Both the position numbers and the translations under genes were made by a program. Source: Enterobacter hormaechei subsp. xiangfangensis (GTDB taxonomy: Bacteria; Pseudomonadota; Gammaproteobacteria; Enterobacterales; Enterobacteriaceae). From it: 64,000 nt of DNA. Every line of letters starts with the position of its first letter. Within the stretch, counting starts at the first letter, position 1. The DNA is taken from assembly GCF_001729785.1 (NCBI RefSeq), contig NZ_CP017183.1, forward strand, positions 558,001-622,000, in the 5' to 3' direction. This document shows positions 24,838 to 34,149 of this stretch, in pieces. The notes under the pieces were generated by a model that was not told the origin of the DNA, did not search any database, and saw only the letters and a program-made list of their open reading frames with translations.

Positions 24838-27800
24838 ATGAACGAACATACGTCGCCTGCATTTTGGCCCGCCCGGGGAAGTCTCCATGAAGGGCGGGCT
24901 TTTGTTCTGAAAGAGGATGTCATTTTTACCGTGCTGGCGCAGGAGGGCGGCATCTCCTGGATGAACGGGCGGCATCCCCAGTCCGGCGGTTCGTTTATTA
25001 TTGCCACCGCGGTCAGCGATGAAGAAGAGGAGCGGGCAACGCGGCTGCTGAAAAACGAGTTTGCCCTGCGCGATCGCCTTCATGACGGCTGGGCTATCCG
25101 GCCCGTCGCTACAACCCAGTACCGCGGACGTTTTGCGCTGGTCTACGCGCCGTTCTGCTTTGAACTGCTGGCGTGCCGGGCAGGTAAGGCGATTTCCGGG
25201 ATCGCCCGCTTTATCGAGATGGCGATCCGCATCTGCGGTCCCCTGCGCCAGATGCATCAGCACAACCTGATCCACGGCGATATCAAACCCGGGGCGATCT
25301 TCGTTCATCACGACGCCACCTGCCGTCTGTGCAGCTTCGGTCTTTCCTGCGGCACCTCCGACGCCTTCTCCCAGTCCCGGCTTGCCGCGTCTGGCGGCAC
25401 GCCCGCCTACATGTCACCGGAACACACCACGCGTACCCGGCGCGCCGTTGACAGCCGGAGCGATCTCTACAGTCTGGGGATCGTGCTTTATGAACTTCTG
25501 ACCGGGCGATTGCCGTTTGAACTGAGCGCTGATGACCAGACCAACTGGGCGCATTATCACATTGCCTCTGAACCGCTTGCGCCGGGTCGGGTGCGCCCGG
25601 ACGTACCCGGCATGTTGTCGACCATTATCCTTAAGCTGCTGGAGAAGAATCCGGAGAATCGCTATCAGACCGTCGACGGGCTGATTGCCGACCTCAGGCG
25701 CTGCCAGGCGACGCTGACCGTTGAAGGCGAAATTGTCGACTTTATTCCCGGCCAGCAGGATCGCTCTCCGGCGATCCATCTGGCCGATTCGCTTTTCTCT
25801 GCGCATCCGCAGGCCAGCGACGTCATCGCCGCGTTTGAGCGGGTCAGCCAGAGCGGTGCGCCGGAACTGGTGACGATTGGGGGACCTTCGGGGATCGGCA
25901 AATCTTCCGTGATCGCCACCACGCTGAAATCGCTGCAACAGCGCAAGGTGCTGCTGGCGGTGGGCAAGGTCGATCAATATTCTCCCACGCTGCCCTACGG
26001 CGTGCTGAGTTCGGCGTTTCGGACGCTCACGCTGCACCTGCTCGGGCTGCCAGCCGGGGAGGTGGCGACGTGGAAAATCCGTCTGTCGCGCGCGCTGGAA
26101 GGCTATGAAGAGCTGGCCGTCAGCCTGGTGCCGGAGCTGAATTTACTCCTTGAGAACAAACCGCGTTTCTCCGCGGATACCTTTTCCATCGACGCGCGGG
26201 CGCGCTTCAGCCATATGGTGCTGGCGCTGGTGAAAACCTTCGCCACCCAGGGCGCGCCGCTGGTGCTGCTGCTGGATGATGTGCAGTGGATCGACGCCGC
26301 CAGCCTGCAAACGCTCGATCACCTGCTGCGCGCCTGCGGCGCCATCCCGCTGCTGGTGGTGGTGGCGCACCGCGACCTCAGTTCGCTTTCTGATCCCACC
26401 TTGCAGACCGCGCTGGCGAGCCTGCCGGAGGCGGCGCAATACGCCACGACGATTGTGCCGCAGCCGCTGTCGGTGAAGGCCGTGGCGCGCTGGCTCGGGG
26501 GGATTTTTCATGCCCGCAGTACGGGCACCGCCGATCTTGCCACGCTGATCCATGAAAAAACCGGCGGCAACCCGCTGTTCGTGCAGGAGTTTTTCCGCCG
26601 CATCGTCGATGACGGACTGGTGGTGCACAACAAATATCAGGGGAAATGGCATTACGATCTCCAGGCCATCCGCGCCCGGCACTACACCGAAAACGTGGTG
26701 ACGCTGGTACTTGAACAGCTCAAGGAGATGCCCGACGAGACGCGCCGCCTGCTGGGCAGCATCGCCTGCCTCGGCTGCACCGGCGAGCTGGAGATGCTGT
26801 GCCGCGTGGTGGGGCGGTCGGCGGCGGAAATCCGCTACGCGCTTCATCCGGCGGTTACCGCTCAGCTGATTGTGCTGACGGAGAAAGAGTACGCTTTTAC
26901 CCACGATCGGGTGCAGGAAGCCGCCTTTGCCCTGCTGGATGAGGGCGAGAAAAGCCATCTGCATCTGACCACCGCCAGCCTGCTGGCGGATGCCGCACGG
27001 CAGACGGCGGGCAACGAACTGCTGTTCCGCGCGGTTCACCACGTCAGCGCCGCGCTGGACTGCATCCAGCCTGCACCCCAGCGGCAGCGATTCCGGGAGC
27101 TGAGCCTTCAGGCCGCGCGGCGTGCGAAGCGTACCGGCGATTACCTTTCCGCCTTAAGCTATATCCAGACCGCCAGAGCGCTGGGGAATGCGGGCCCGGT
27201 CTCGGACTTTATGCTGGATATCGAAGAGGCGGGCTGTGAGTTTGCGCTCGGGCACCTGGAGCGTACGCGTGCGCTGTGCGATGCGATCCTCGGTTCACCG
27301 GGCGGGCTGACGGAGAAAGCGCTGGCCGCCAACCTGCTGGCGGAAGTGTATATGCGCCAGTCGGAGATCCGACTGGCGCTGGAGGCGTCGTTATGCTGGC
27401 TGGGCGTGTTCGGGATCCAGATCAGCCGCTACCCGGAAAATGCCGAATGTGACGAGGCCTGGCAGCAGTTCTGTCAACGCACCGCCGACGCGCCGCTGAA
27501 CCCGTTTTCTCAGCTTAAGCTGATGGAGAACGCAGAGACCGAAGCGGTGATGAACCTGCTTTACAGCGCCAGTATTTTCGCCAGCTTTACCTGCCCGCGC
27601 CTGCACTTTTTACTCCTGTGCCGGATGATGCACCTCACGCTCGATCACGGCATCACCGGCGCCTCCACCACGGCGATGGCCTGGTTTGGCGTGCTGATTG
27701 GTCACCGCTACGCCGAATACCTTCTCGGATTTGAGTACGGCACGCTGGCTCGTGAGCTGGTGAACCGCCACGGCTATGATGCCTATGAAGCCAAAACTCT

Positions 27801-30423
27801 GCTGCCGCTCGACCAGCTCAGCGTCTGGACCCAGCCGCTGTCGTACACTATCGAGTGCGCAAAGGCCTGCTTTACCTCGGCGGTGACCCACGGCGACATG
27901 ACGATGGCCTGTTTCGCGGCCTGTCATCAGATCATTAACTTCCTCTCCCGGGGCGATCATCTGGATGGCGTGCTGACCAGCATCGATCGCGGTCTGGCCT
28001 TTGTACGCAAAACGGATTATCAGGACATTGAAACCGTTCTGCACATTCAGCGCCGCTACGTGGAGTTTTTACGCACGCCGGTGACGGGCCCATGGAGCGC
28101 CGCCCAGGCGCTGCCTGACGATCTGCTGCCCGCGCCGCCGGAGCAGGCGCCCGAGCAGACCTCGACTATGCTGTTCTGGTGCTGGCTCTATCGCGGGATG
28201 GCGCACTTTTCCTGCGGCGAATACGCCGACGCACAGGCGGATTTAGAGAGGGCGGGCTGGTATGCGTGGTCCGCGCCGGGGCATATTCATCTGCTGGATT
28301 ACCATTTTTACAGCGCGCTGGCGCTCTCCCGTCAGCTCACGCCGGAGACCTTCTCGGCGGATTATCGCCGCAGTATTCATCACCATTACGACAAAATTGC
28401 CCTCTGGGCGCGGATCAATTCGGGCACGTTTGCCGATAAAGAAGCGCTGATTTACGCCGAAATCGTCCGTCTGGACGGCATGAACAGCATCGCGCTGGAG
28501 CAGTATGAAAAAGCGGTGCGGCTCTCGCGGGAGGGCGGCTTTAACCCGATCAATGCCCTGGCGCACGAGCTGGCAGGGCGTTTCTCGCTGGCCTGCGGCT
28601 ACCCGACCGCCTCCGACGCCCATTTCCGCGGCGCGATTGCCGCCTGGGGGCGCGCCGGGGCGCAGGCCAAGGTGCGCCAGCTGGAGCAGGATTTCCCGCA
28701 TCTGCTGGCCTCCGGGCAGAGCCGCGCGTATGACACGGCGGCCTTCGCCCAGAACGAGGTGATCCGCGATTTACAGAGCGTCATCAAAGCCTCACGCGCC
28801 TTGTCCGAAGAAATTAACCTCGAGCGTTTAATTGAAAACCTGATGACGCTGCTGCTTGAACGGGCCGGGGCGCAGCGTGGCCTGCTGCTGCGCGTTAGCG
28901 ATAATCACATCCCGGAGATCGAGGCCAGTGCCTGGACCAGTACCGACGGGGTGCGGGTGCGCATCCTGAAGGCGTCACCGATGGCGACGGACATGCCGCT
29001 GTCGGTGCTGGCCGCAGTGATCCGCACCGGGCAGGAGATCCGCACCGGCAAACCGGAGGAGTTCCACCCGTTCAGCCAGGATCCGTATCTGGTGACGTCC
29101 GGCGCCGCCGTGATGTGTGTCCCGATGTTCAAACAGGCGCGGCTGGTGGGGGTGCTGTATCTGGAAAACCGCCTGATGCCGGAAGTGTTTACCGCCGAAC
29201 ATTCGCGCGTGGTCAGCCTGCTGGGCGCGCAGGCGGCGGTTTCGCTGGAGACGGCGCGGCTTTACGCCGAGCTGCTGGCGGAAAACATCCAGCGCCGACG
29301 GGTGGAGAAAGAGCTGCGCGCCAGCCAGACCTCACTGATGCTGGGCGAGCAGATCAGCCATACCGGCAGCTGGCGCTGGGAGCTGGTGCAGGATCTGATG
29401 TTTATGTCTGAAGAGTACGCCCGTATCCTTGGCCTGCCGGAGCAGCAAAAGATGATCTCAATGGCGGAGTTTTTAACCTTCGTGCATGAGGACGATTATG
29501 GCCGGATCAGCACCCTCGTTAACCAGAGCGTGCGCGACGGGCTGTCGATGCGCGCGGAGTTTCGCATTATCCGCACCGACGGCTCCGTTCGCTACATCCT
29601 CGGGATTGGCGATCCGGTCGGCGTCGGCAGCGAAGTGAATGAGTATTACGGCATCATTACCGACATCACCAGCCAGCGGGCGGCGGAAGATGCGATGCGG
29701 GTGGCGCAGGCGGATCTGGCGCGAGTCTCACGGGCCACCACCGTCGGGCAACTGACCTCCTCGATCGCGCACGAGATCAACCAGCCGCTGATGTCGATTG
29801 TCTCGAACGCCGGCGCGAGCCTGCGCTGGCTCAACCGCGATCCGGCGCGGCTGGACAAAGTGCGCGAGGGGCTGGAGGAGATCGCCGCCGAAGGCGAGCG
29901 GGCAGGGGAGATCATTCGCAGCATTCAGTCTCTGACGCGCAAACAGGACCCCACGTTTACGCGTATTGATCTGCACTTCCTGATCCACCACATCATTATG
30001 CTTTCACGCAGCGAACTTGAGCTGCGACACATAAGCGTTGATTATCTTCTGAACGCTGACGACAGCTTTATCATCGGCGACAGCGTGCAGATCCAGCAGG
30101 TGCTGCTTAACCTGGTGATGAATGCGATGGAAGCGATGGCGGAAGTGACGGATCGCCCGTGCAGCATCACGATCTCCACCGCGAACTGCGGCGAGGGGAA
30201 GGTGATCTTTGAGATCGCCGATACCGGCAGCGGCATTGAGCCGGAGCTCACCGAGCGGATCTTTGACTCGTTCTATTCGACCAAAGCGCAGGGAATGGGG
30301 ATGGGGCTGACCATCAGCGCCAGCATCATTGAACGGCACCGGGGGAAACTGAGCGCGCGCCGCAGAGAGCCGTACGGCACGGTATTTACCTTCGCGTTGC
30401 CGCTTGCCGGACAGGAGGAGTAA
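24838..30423 (+). CDS. Hybrid Ser/Thr kinase - AAA ATPase - GAF - PAS - histidine kinase
   Basis: 1861 residues. Order: a protein-kinase-like domain (1-290; HGDIKP at 146-151, MSPEH, DLYSLGIVLYELLTG); an AAA/NACHT-like ATPase (about 310-650; Walker A GGPSGIGKSS near 350, Walker B LLLDDVQWID near 478); a long helical TPR-like region (700-1280); GAF (about 1324-1480); PAS (about 1500-1620); a histidine kinase with His1645 in AHEINQP, N-box LLNLVMNAMEAM and G-box ADTGSGIEP. The usual DFG of the Ser/Thr kinase reads S166-F-G, losing the metal-binding Asp, so this part may be a pseudokinase. It is cytoplasmic with no membrane segment. It lies between a receiver protein and a convergent FixJ-type regulator. 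Confidence 0.93.
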   Translation: MNEHTSPAFWPARGSLHEGRAFVLKEDVIFTVLAQEGGISWMNGRHPQSGGSFIIATAVSDEEEERATRLLKNEFALRDRLHDGWAIRPVATTQYRGRFALVYAPFCFELLACRAGKAISGIARFIEMAIRICGPLRQMHQHNLIHGDIKPGAIFVHHDATCRLCSFGLSCGTSDAFSQSRLAASGGTPAYMSPEHTTRTRRAVDSRSDLYSLGIVLYELLTGRLPFELSADDQTNWAHYHIASEPLAPGRVRPDVPGMLSTIILKLLEKNPENRYQTVDGLIADLRRCQATLTVEGEIVDFIPGQQDRSPAIHLADSLFSAHPQASDVIAAFERVSQSGAPELVTIGGPSGIGKSSVIATTLKSLQQRKVLLAVGKVDQYSPTLPYGVLSSAFRTLTLHLLGLPAGEVATWKIRLSRALEGYEELAVSLVPELNLLLENKPRFSADTFSIDARARFSHMVLALVKTFATQGAPLVLLLDDVQWIDAASLQTLDHLLRACGAIPLLVVVAHRDLSSLSDPTLQTALASLPEAAQYATTIVPQPLSVKAVARWLGGIFHARSTGTADLATLIHEKTGGNPLFVQEFFRRIVDDGLVVHNKYQGKWHYDLQAIRARHYTENVVTLVLEQLKEMPDETRRLLGSIACLGCTGELEMLCRVVGRSAAEIRYALHPAVTAQLIVLTEKEYAFTHDRVQEAAFALLDEGEKSHLHLTTASLLADAARQTAGNELLFRAVHHVSAALDCIQPAPQRQRFRELSLQAARRAKRTGDYLSALSYIQTARALGNAGPVSDFMLDIEEAGCEFALGHLERTRALCDAILGSPGGLTEKALAANLLAEVYMRQSEIRLALEASLCWLGVFGIQISRYPENAECDEAWQQFCQRTADAPLNPFSQLKLMENAETEAVMNLLYSASIFASFTCPRLHFLLLCRMMHLTLDHGITGASTTAMAWFGVLIGHRYAEYLLGFEYGTLARELVNRHGYDAYEAKTLLPLDQLSVWTQPLSYTIECAKACFTSAVTHGDMTMACFAACHQIINFLSRGDHLDGVLTSIDRGLAFVRKTDYQDIETVLHIQRRYVEFLRTPVTGPWSAAQALPDDLLPAPPEQAPEQTSTMLFWCWLYRGMAHFSCGEYADAQADLERAGWYAWSAPGHIHLLDYHFYSALALSRQLTPETFSADYRRSIHHHYDKIALWARINSGTFADKEALIYAEIVRLDGMNSIALEQYEKAVRLSREGGFNPINALAHELAGRFSLACGYPTASDAHFRGAIAAWGRAGAQAKVRQLEQDFPHLLASGQSRAYDTAAFAQNEVIRDLQSVIKASRALSEEINLERLIENLMTLLLERAGAQRGLLLRVSDNHIPEIEASAWTSTDGVRVRILKASPMATDMPLSVLAAVIRTGQEIRTGKPEEFHPFSQDPYLVTSGAAVMCVPMFKQARLVGVLYLENRLMPEVFTAEHSRVVSLLGAQAAVSLETARLYAELLAENIQRRRVEKELRASQTSLMLGEQISHTGSWRWELVQDLMFMSEEYARILGLPEQQKMISMAEFLTFVHEDDYGRISTLVNQSVRDGLSMRAEFRIIRTDGSVRYILGIGDPVGVGSEVNEYYGIITDITSQRAAEDAMRVAQADLARVSRATTVGQLTSSIAHEINQPLMSIVSNAGASLRWLNRDPARLDKVREGLEEIAAEGERAGEIIRSIQSLTRKQDPTFTRIDLHFLIHHIIMLSRSELELRHISVDYLLNADDSFIIGDSVQIQQVLLNLVMNAMEAMAEVTDRPCSITISTANCGEGKVIFEIADTGSGIEPELTERIFDSFYSTKAQGMGMGLTISASIIERHRGKLSARRREPYGTVFTFALPLAGQEE

Positions 30424-30426
30424 CGG

Positions 30427-31044
30427 TTATTCCACTGGTTGATGTTTGGTCAGGCGCTCGACGGCCCTGACCAGTTCGGCCACGGAGCGGACCTGCATTT
30501 TCTCCATTACCCGGCGGCGGTGCACTTTCACCGTGATCTCACTGACGCCCAGCTCGGCGGCAATCTGCTTGTTGAGCTTGCCGCTGATGGCCAGCTCAAG
30601 CACCTCATGCTCGCGCGGCGTGAGGGACATGTGGCGCTGCTTCAGGGCGTAGTGCTCTTTGACGCGGGCGGCGTTGTGCTGTGCCAGTCTGAGCGCGGAT
30701 TCGATGGAGCCGATGAGCGCGCTGGATTCAACGGGCTTAGTGAGAAATTCATAGGCTCCGCCTTTGATCGCCCGGACGGACATAGGGATGGTGCCGTGAC
30801 CGGTGAGAAAGATGATCGGTATTTCCCGCCCGCTGGCTTTCAGCGCATCTGCGACATCAAATCCGGTTATCGTGGGCATCTGCATATCGAGGATCACGCA
30901 GGAGGGCAGATCCTCAAAGGGATGGCTGAGAAAGGCTTCTGCTGAGGAAAAGCCAAGGGCGTGCATATCCGCGGATTCCAGCAGCCTGACAACGGACTGT
31001 CTGACTGTGTCATCGTCATCAACCACATAAACAATGTGTTCCAT
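30427..31044 (-). CDS. FixJ/NarL-type response regulator
   Basis: 205 residues. A receiver domain (VVDDDDTVRQS, phospho-Asp in CVILDMQMP, Thr in FLTGHG, Lys in LTKPVE) and a C-terminal LuxR helix-turn-helix (SLTPREHEVLELAISGKLNK, ITVKVHRRRVMEKM). Close to FixJ/TodT regulators. It converges on the hybrid kinase with 3 bp between stops, so it is likely its DNA-binding partner. A natural target is the divergent control region at 22978-23197. Confidence 0.92.
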   Translation of the reverse strand: MEHIVYVVDDDDTVRQSVVRLLESADMHALGFSSAEAFLSHPFEDLPSCVILDMQMPTITGFDVADALKASGREIPIIFLTGHGTIPMSVRAIKGGAYEFLTKPVESSALIGSIESALRLAQHNAARVKEHYALKQRHMSLTPREHEVLELAISGKLNKQIAAELGVSEITVKVHRRRVMEKMQVRSVAELVRAVERLTKHQPVE

Positions 31045-31344
31045 TCACCGCCCCGGTGTGTGATCAGTAAATCATCGACAATAAAATAGCGCCTTTTTGA
31101 ACGTAAGCGACTGTTTGCTATCCTCATTCATACTAACACATTAATTATTATTATCATTTACCAATATGAAGATGATATGAAATTGTAATAAAAATGTGGC
31201 GAATTAGTTAGGAGTGGAGCGCTGTTTTTAGAGACCTTTCCGGGGGCGGAGCCAGCGCACGACACGCGATGTTTTGTGTGAGGACGCCGACGGGTAAAAC
31301 AGGCTACACTCTGATTTTGAGCGCGACAAGCTGAGGACATAACG
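31045..31344. other. Non-coding gap
   Basis: 300 bp between the divergent regulator and ClpP-like gene. It is AT-rich from 31130 to 31200 (TTATTATTATCATT) and probably holds both promoters. I see no gene. Confidence 0.5.
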
Positions 31345-31950
31345 ATGCACTACACACTGAAAAGCAGTGACGATAAAGAAAAAGCGGAAGGAACAAACGG
31401 CGCGGGCGCTCTACAGCAAAAACTGCTGGAATCCCGTTCGATTGTCATCTCCGGTGAAATCAACCAGGAGCTGGCCCAGAAAGTCATCACTCAGATGATC
31501 CTGCTGCAAAGCGTCAGTAACGATCCGATCAAGCTGTACATCAACAGCCAGGGCGGCCATGTAGAAGCGGGCGATACCATCCACGACTTCATTAAGTTTA
31601 TCCGTCCGGAAGTACACGTTATTGGCACCGGCTGGGTGGCAAGCGCCGGGATCACCATCTTCCTGGCGGCGAAAAAAGAGCACCGCTACTCGCTGCCAAA
31701 TACCCGCTTTATGATCCACCAGCCGCTGGGCGGCGTGCGCGGTCAGGCAACGGATATTGAGATCGAAGCGCGGGAGATCATCCGCATGCTGGAACGCGTG
31801 AACAAGCTGATTGCCGACGCCACCGGCCAGCCGCTGGAGAAAGTGAAGAAAGACACCGACCGTAACTTCTGGATGTCACCGGCGGAAGCGCTGGACTACG
31901 GCATCGTGGGCAAACTGATCACCCATTATGACGAGCTGAACCTGGATTAA
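31345..31950 (+). CDS. ClpP-like peptidase paralogue with Asn in the triad
   Basis: 201 residues. The ClpP fold is clear: KLYINSQGGHVEAGDTIHD, the nucleophile Ser100 in GWVASAGIT, His125 in FMIHQPLGG. The third triad residue, Asp in E. coli ClpP (ERD-R), aligns with Asn174 in DTDRNFWMS. The same Asp-to-Asn change occurs in Listeria ClpP1, which is active mainly in mixed rings. No clpX or chaperone gene is adjacent and the N-terminal propeptide differs from housekeeping ClpP. This is an accessory paralogue, possibly forming mixed tetradecamers. Start ATG 31345 follows GAGGA. Confidence 0.88.
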   Translation: MHYTLKSSDDKEKAEGTNGAGALQQKLLESRSIVISGEINQELAQKVITQMILLQSVSNDPIKLYINSQGGHVEAGDTIHDFIKFIRPEVHVIGTGWVASAGITIFLAAKKEHRYSLPNTRFMIHQPLGGVRGQATDIEIEAREIIRMLERVNKLIADATGQPLEKVKKDTDRNFWMSPAEALDYGIVGKLITHYDELNLD

Positions 31951-31960
31951 GTTTTAGCCC

Positions 31961-32008
31961 GCGTGTGCGTCGGGTGACGGCTTCGCCTTACCCGACCTAC
32001 ACGCGCTC
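31961..32008. repeat. REP-like palindromic unit
   Basis: GTCGGGTgacggcttcgccttACCCGAC with flanking CCTACAC resembles the E. coli-type REP (a GCCGGAT...GCCTTATCCGGCCTAC pattern). It lies right after the clpP-like stop. Confidence 0.7.
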
Positions 32009-32084
32009 GATTGACCCATGACAAGTTCCCCCTCTGCTTTCTTACCTATAATCGCGCCTGTTTACCCTCTCACTGGTGCTAACC

Positions 32085-33206
32085 ATGGCGTATCAACTGA
32101 ACCTGAACTGGCCGGAATTTCTTGAAAAATACTGGCAAAAACAACCCGTTGTACTGAAAAATGCCTTCCCGAATTTTGTCGACCCCATTACCCCTGATGA
32201 ACTGGCGGGTCTGGCGATGGAGCCGGAAGTCGATAGCCGCCTGGTAAGCCACGCTAACGGCAAGTGGCAGGCGAGCAATGGCCCGTTTGAGCATTTCGAT
32301 AACCTCGGTGAAACCGGCTGGTCCCTGCTGGCGCAGGCGGTGAACCACTGGCATATGCCCGCCGCAGAGCTGGTGCGTCCGTTCCGCGTCCTGCCGGACT
32401 GGCGTCTCGATGACCTGATGATCTCCTTTTCTGTCCCGGGCGGCGGCGTTGGGCCGCATATCGATCAGTACGATGTGTTTATCATCCAGGGGATGGGCAG
32501 CCGCCGCTGGCGCGTGGGTGACAAGCTGCCGATGCGTCAGTTCTGCCCGCATCCGGCTCTGCTACATGTCGATCCGTTTGAGCCGATCATCGACGAAGAT
32601 CTGGCGCCGGGCGATATCCTCTACATTCCGCCTGGATTCCCGCATGACGGCTTCACCCATGAAACCGCGCTCAACTACTCTGTCGGTTTTCGCGGGCCGA
32701 ACGGTCGCGATCTGATCAGCAGCTTTGCCGACTATGCGCTGGAGAACGATCTGGGCGGCGAACACTACAGCGATCCGGATCTGACCTGCCGCGAACACCC
32801 GGGCCGCGTGGAGCAGTACGAGCTTGATCGCATTCGCGAGATGATGATCGACATGATTAGCAAGCCGGATGATTTCACGAAATGGTTTGGCAGCTTCGTC
32901 TCCACGCCACGTCACGAGCTGGATATTGCCGCCGCCGAGCCGCCGTATTCCGCAGAAGAGGTGCTGGACGCGCTTCAGGGCGGCGAAACGCTGTCGCGCC
33001 TGAGCGGCCTGCGCGTGCTGAACGTTAACGGCAGCTTCTTTATCAACAGTGAACAGCTGGAAACGGCGGATGTGAACGGGGCAGACGCGCTGTGCCGCTA
33101 CACCGAGCTCGGCCAGGCCGAGCTGGGTGACGCACTGAATAATCCGGCGTTTGTGGACGAACTCACCGGGCTGATTAACCAGGGGTACTGGTACTTCGAC
33201 GAGTAA
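32085..33206 (+). CDS. RoxA (YcfD)-like JmjC/cupin oxygenase
   Basis: 373 residues, homologous along its length to E. coli RoxA, the 2-oxoglutarate/Fe(II) oxygenase that hydroxylates an arginine of ribosomal protein L16. The iron site begins HxD in GPHIDQYD; a second His is in PPGFPHDGF; ISFSVPGGGVG and GDILYIPPGFPH are strongly conserved. Many substitutions relative to E. coli YcfD, and location away from the ycfD locus, suggest a paralogue. ATG 32085 chosen by family N-terminus (MAYQLNLNWP). Ends in a bidirectional hairpin. Confidence 0.88.
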   Translation: MAYQLNLNWPEFLEKYWQKQPVVLKNAFPNFVDPITPDELAGLAMEPEVDSRLVSHANGKWQASNGPFEHFDNLGETGWSLLAQAVNHWHMPAAELVRPFRVLPDWRLDDLMISFSVPGGGVGPHIDQYDVFIIQGMGSRRWRVGDKLPMRQFCPHPALLHVDPFEPIIDEDLAPGDILYIPPGFPHDGFTHETALNYSVGFRGPNGRDLISSFADYALENDLGGEHYSDPDLTCREHPGRVEQYELDRIREMMIDMISKPDDFTKWFGSFVSTPRHELDIAAAEPPYSAEEVLDALQGGETLSRLSGLRVLNVNGSFFINSEQLETADVNGADALCRYTELGQAELGDALNNPAFVDELTGLINQGYWYFDE

Positions 33207-33210
33207 CATG

Positions 33211-33240
33211 AGGCGGCGTTTAGTCAGCCTAAACGCCGCT
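33211..33240. terminator. Bidirectional terminator
   Basis: AGGCGGCGTTTAG and CTAAACGCCGCT pair almost perfectly around a short loop between convergent genes. Confidence 0.85.
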
Positions 33241-33244
33241 ACGT

Positions 33245-33430
33245 TCAAACCAGCATATTACACGCCTTCCAGTAGTTAAGAAGCCGCTCATCGTCGCGCT
33301 CTTTCTCCGCTTTGATTTTCATCGCCTGGGCGAGATTTTCTCGCGATACTTCATGGCCTTTTTGCACGATGTCTAAAACCGCTTCACCAAGAGCCAGCGA
33401 AATTTCTGTCCGATTGTTGCGAATCGTCAT
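33245..33430 (-). CDS. Small YmgB/AriR-like protein
   Basis: 61 residues. The pattern LGEAVLDIVQKGHEVSRENL, followed by a basic-acidic helix and LLNYWKACNML, resembles the YmgB/AriR family of small helical regulators (biofilm and acid resistance in E. coli). Length is shorter than AriR (88). It starts at ATG 33430 behind GAGGTAT and ends beside a bidirectional terminator. The assignment rests on pattern similarity only. Confidence 0.6.
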   Translation of the reverse strand: MTIRNNRTEISLALGEAVLDIVQKGHEVSRENLAQAMKIKAEKERDDERLLNYWKACNMLV

Positions 33431-33649
33431 AAATACCTCCTCGTTGGTTGCGATAAGTTAATTATGAACGGGAAATAATCAGTCGGTAATAATTCATCTC
33501 ATTCTTATTTTTTCATTTCGGCGTTAAGTAGAATGAATATTCGGTTCTGTCAATGATGTTTCAAAATGCTAATAGGGCGTTTAAGCCTTAATTTATGCGC
33601 TACAGTTAATTTCGTGCAACAGGCAAATAACCGAAACAGGAGAATAATT

Positions 33650-33883
33650 ATGGTAGATAAAAGCGCAATTAAGGATCACACTCAGGTTGTCGCCAGCTGC
33701 GGAACGCACGTCGGGGTTGTGGACCATCTTGATGGTGAGCGTATCAAGCTTGCGAAGAGCGATCCGGAATCGGGCGGCAAGCACCATTTTATTCCTCTCG
33801 GCTGGGTTGATAAAGTCGAAGATAATAAAGTTGTCCTGACCAAAAACCATAAAGAGGTTTTTGCTGAGTGGCAGGAAGCATAA
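33650..33883 (+). CDS. DUF2171 small protein
   Basis: 77 residues from ATG 33650, with ACAGGAG upstream. It reads as a PRC-barrel-like DUF2171 protein: HTQVVASCGTHVGVVDHLDG, IKLAKSD, HFIPLGWVDKV. These are short stress-associated proteins of unknown function. Earlier in-frame codons have no ribosome site and code for an unlikely N-terminus. Monocistronic by position. Confidence 0.85.
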   Translation: MVDKSAIKDHTQVVASCGTHVGVVDHLDGERIKLAKSDPESGGKHHFIPLGWVDKVEDNKVVLTKNHKEVFAEWQEA

Positions 33884-34149
33884 ATATATCTCTCGCAAGG
33901 AAATATATGCCTTCGCTCCGGCTTCGTCCGGAGCGTAATAGTGTCTGCGCCCGGTGATTGCTGCCATTGCAAATGGATGGTACTGTTTTGCCTGTCCTTT
34001 CCCGATGCAGGCCCCGAATGATGCTCTAGAGTGAAAATAGATCAGCGAAACGCATATTTTTTGTTGAAGATTTTCAGGTATTCGGCGAGCGCTATGGCAT
34101 CGACTACCGTTTCCCCCAGTTAAAAGAGGCGCAGGTCAGCGGTAGCCCC

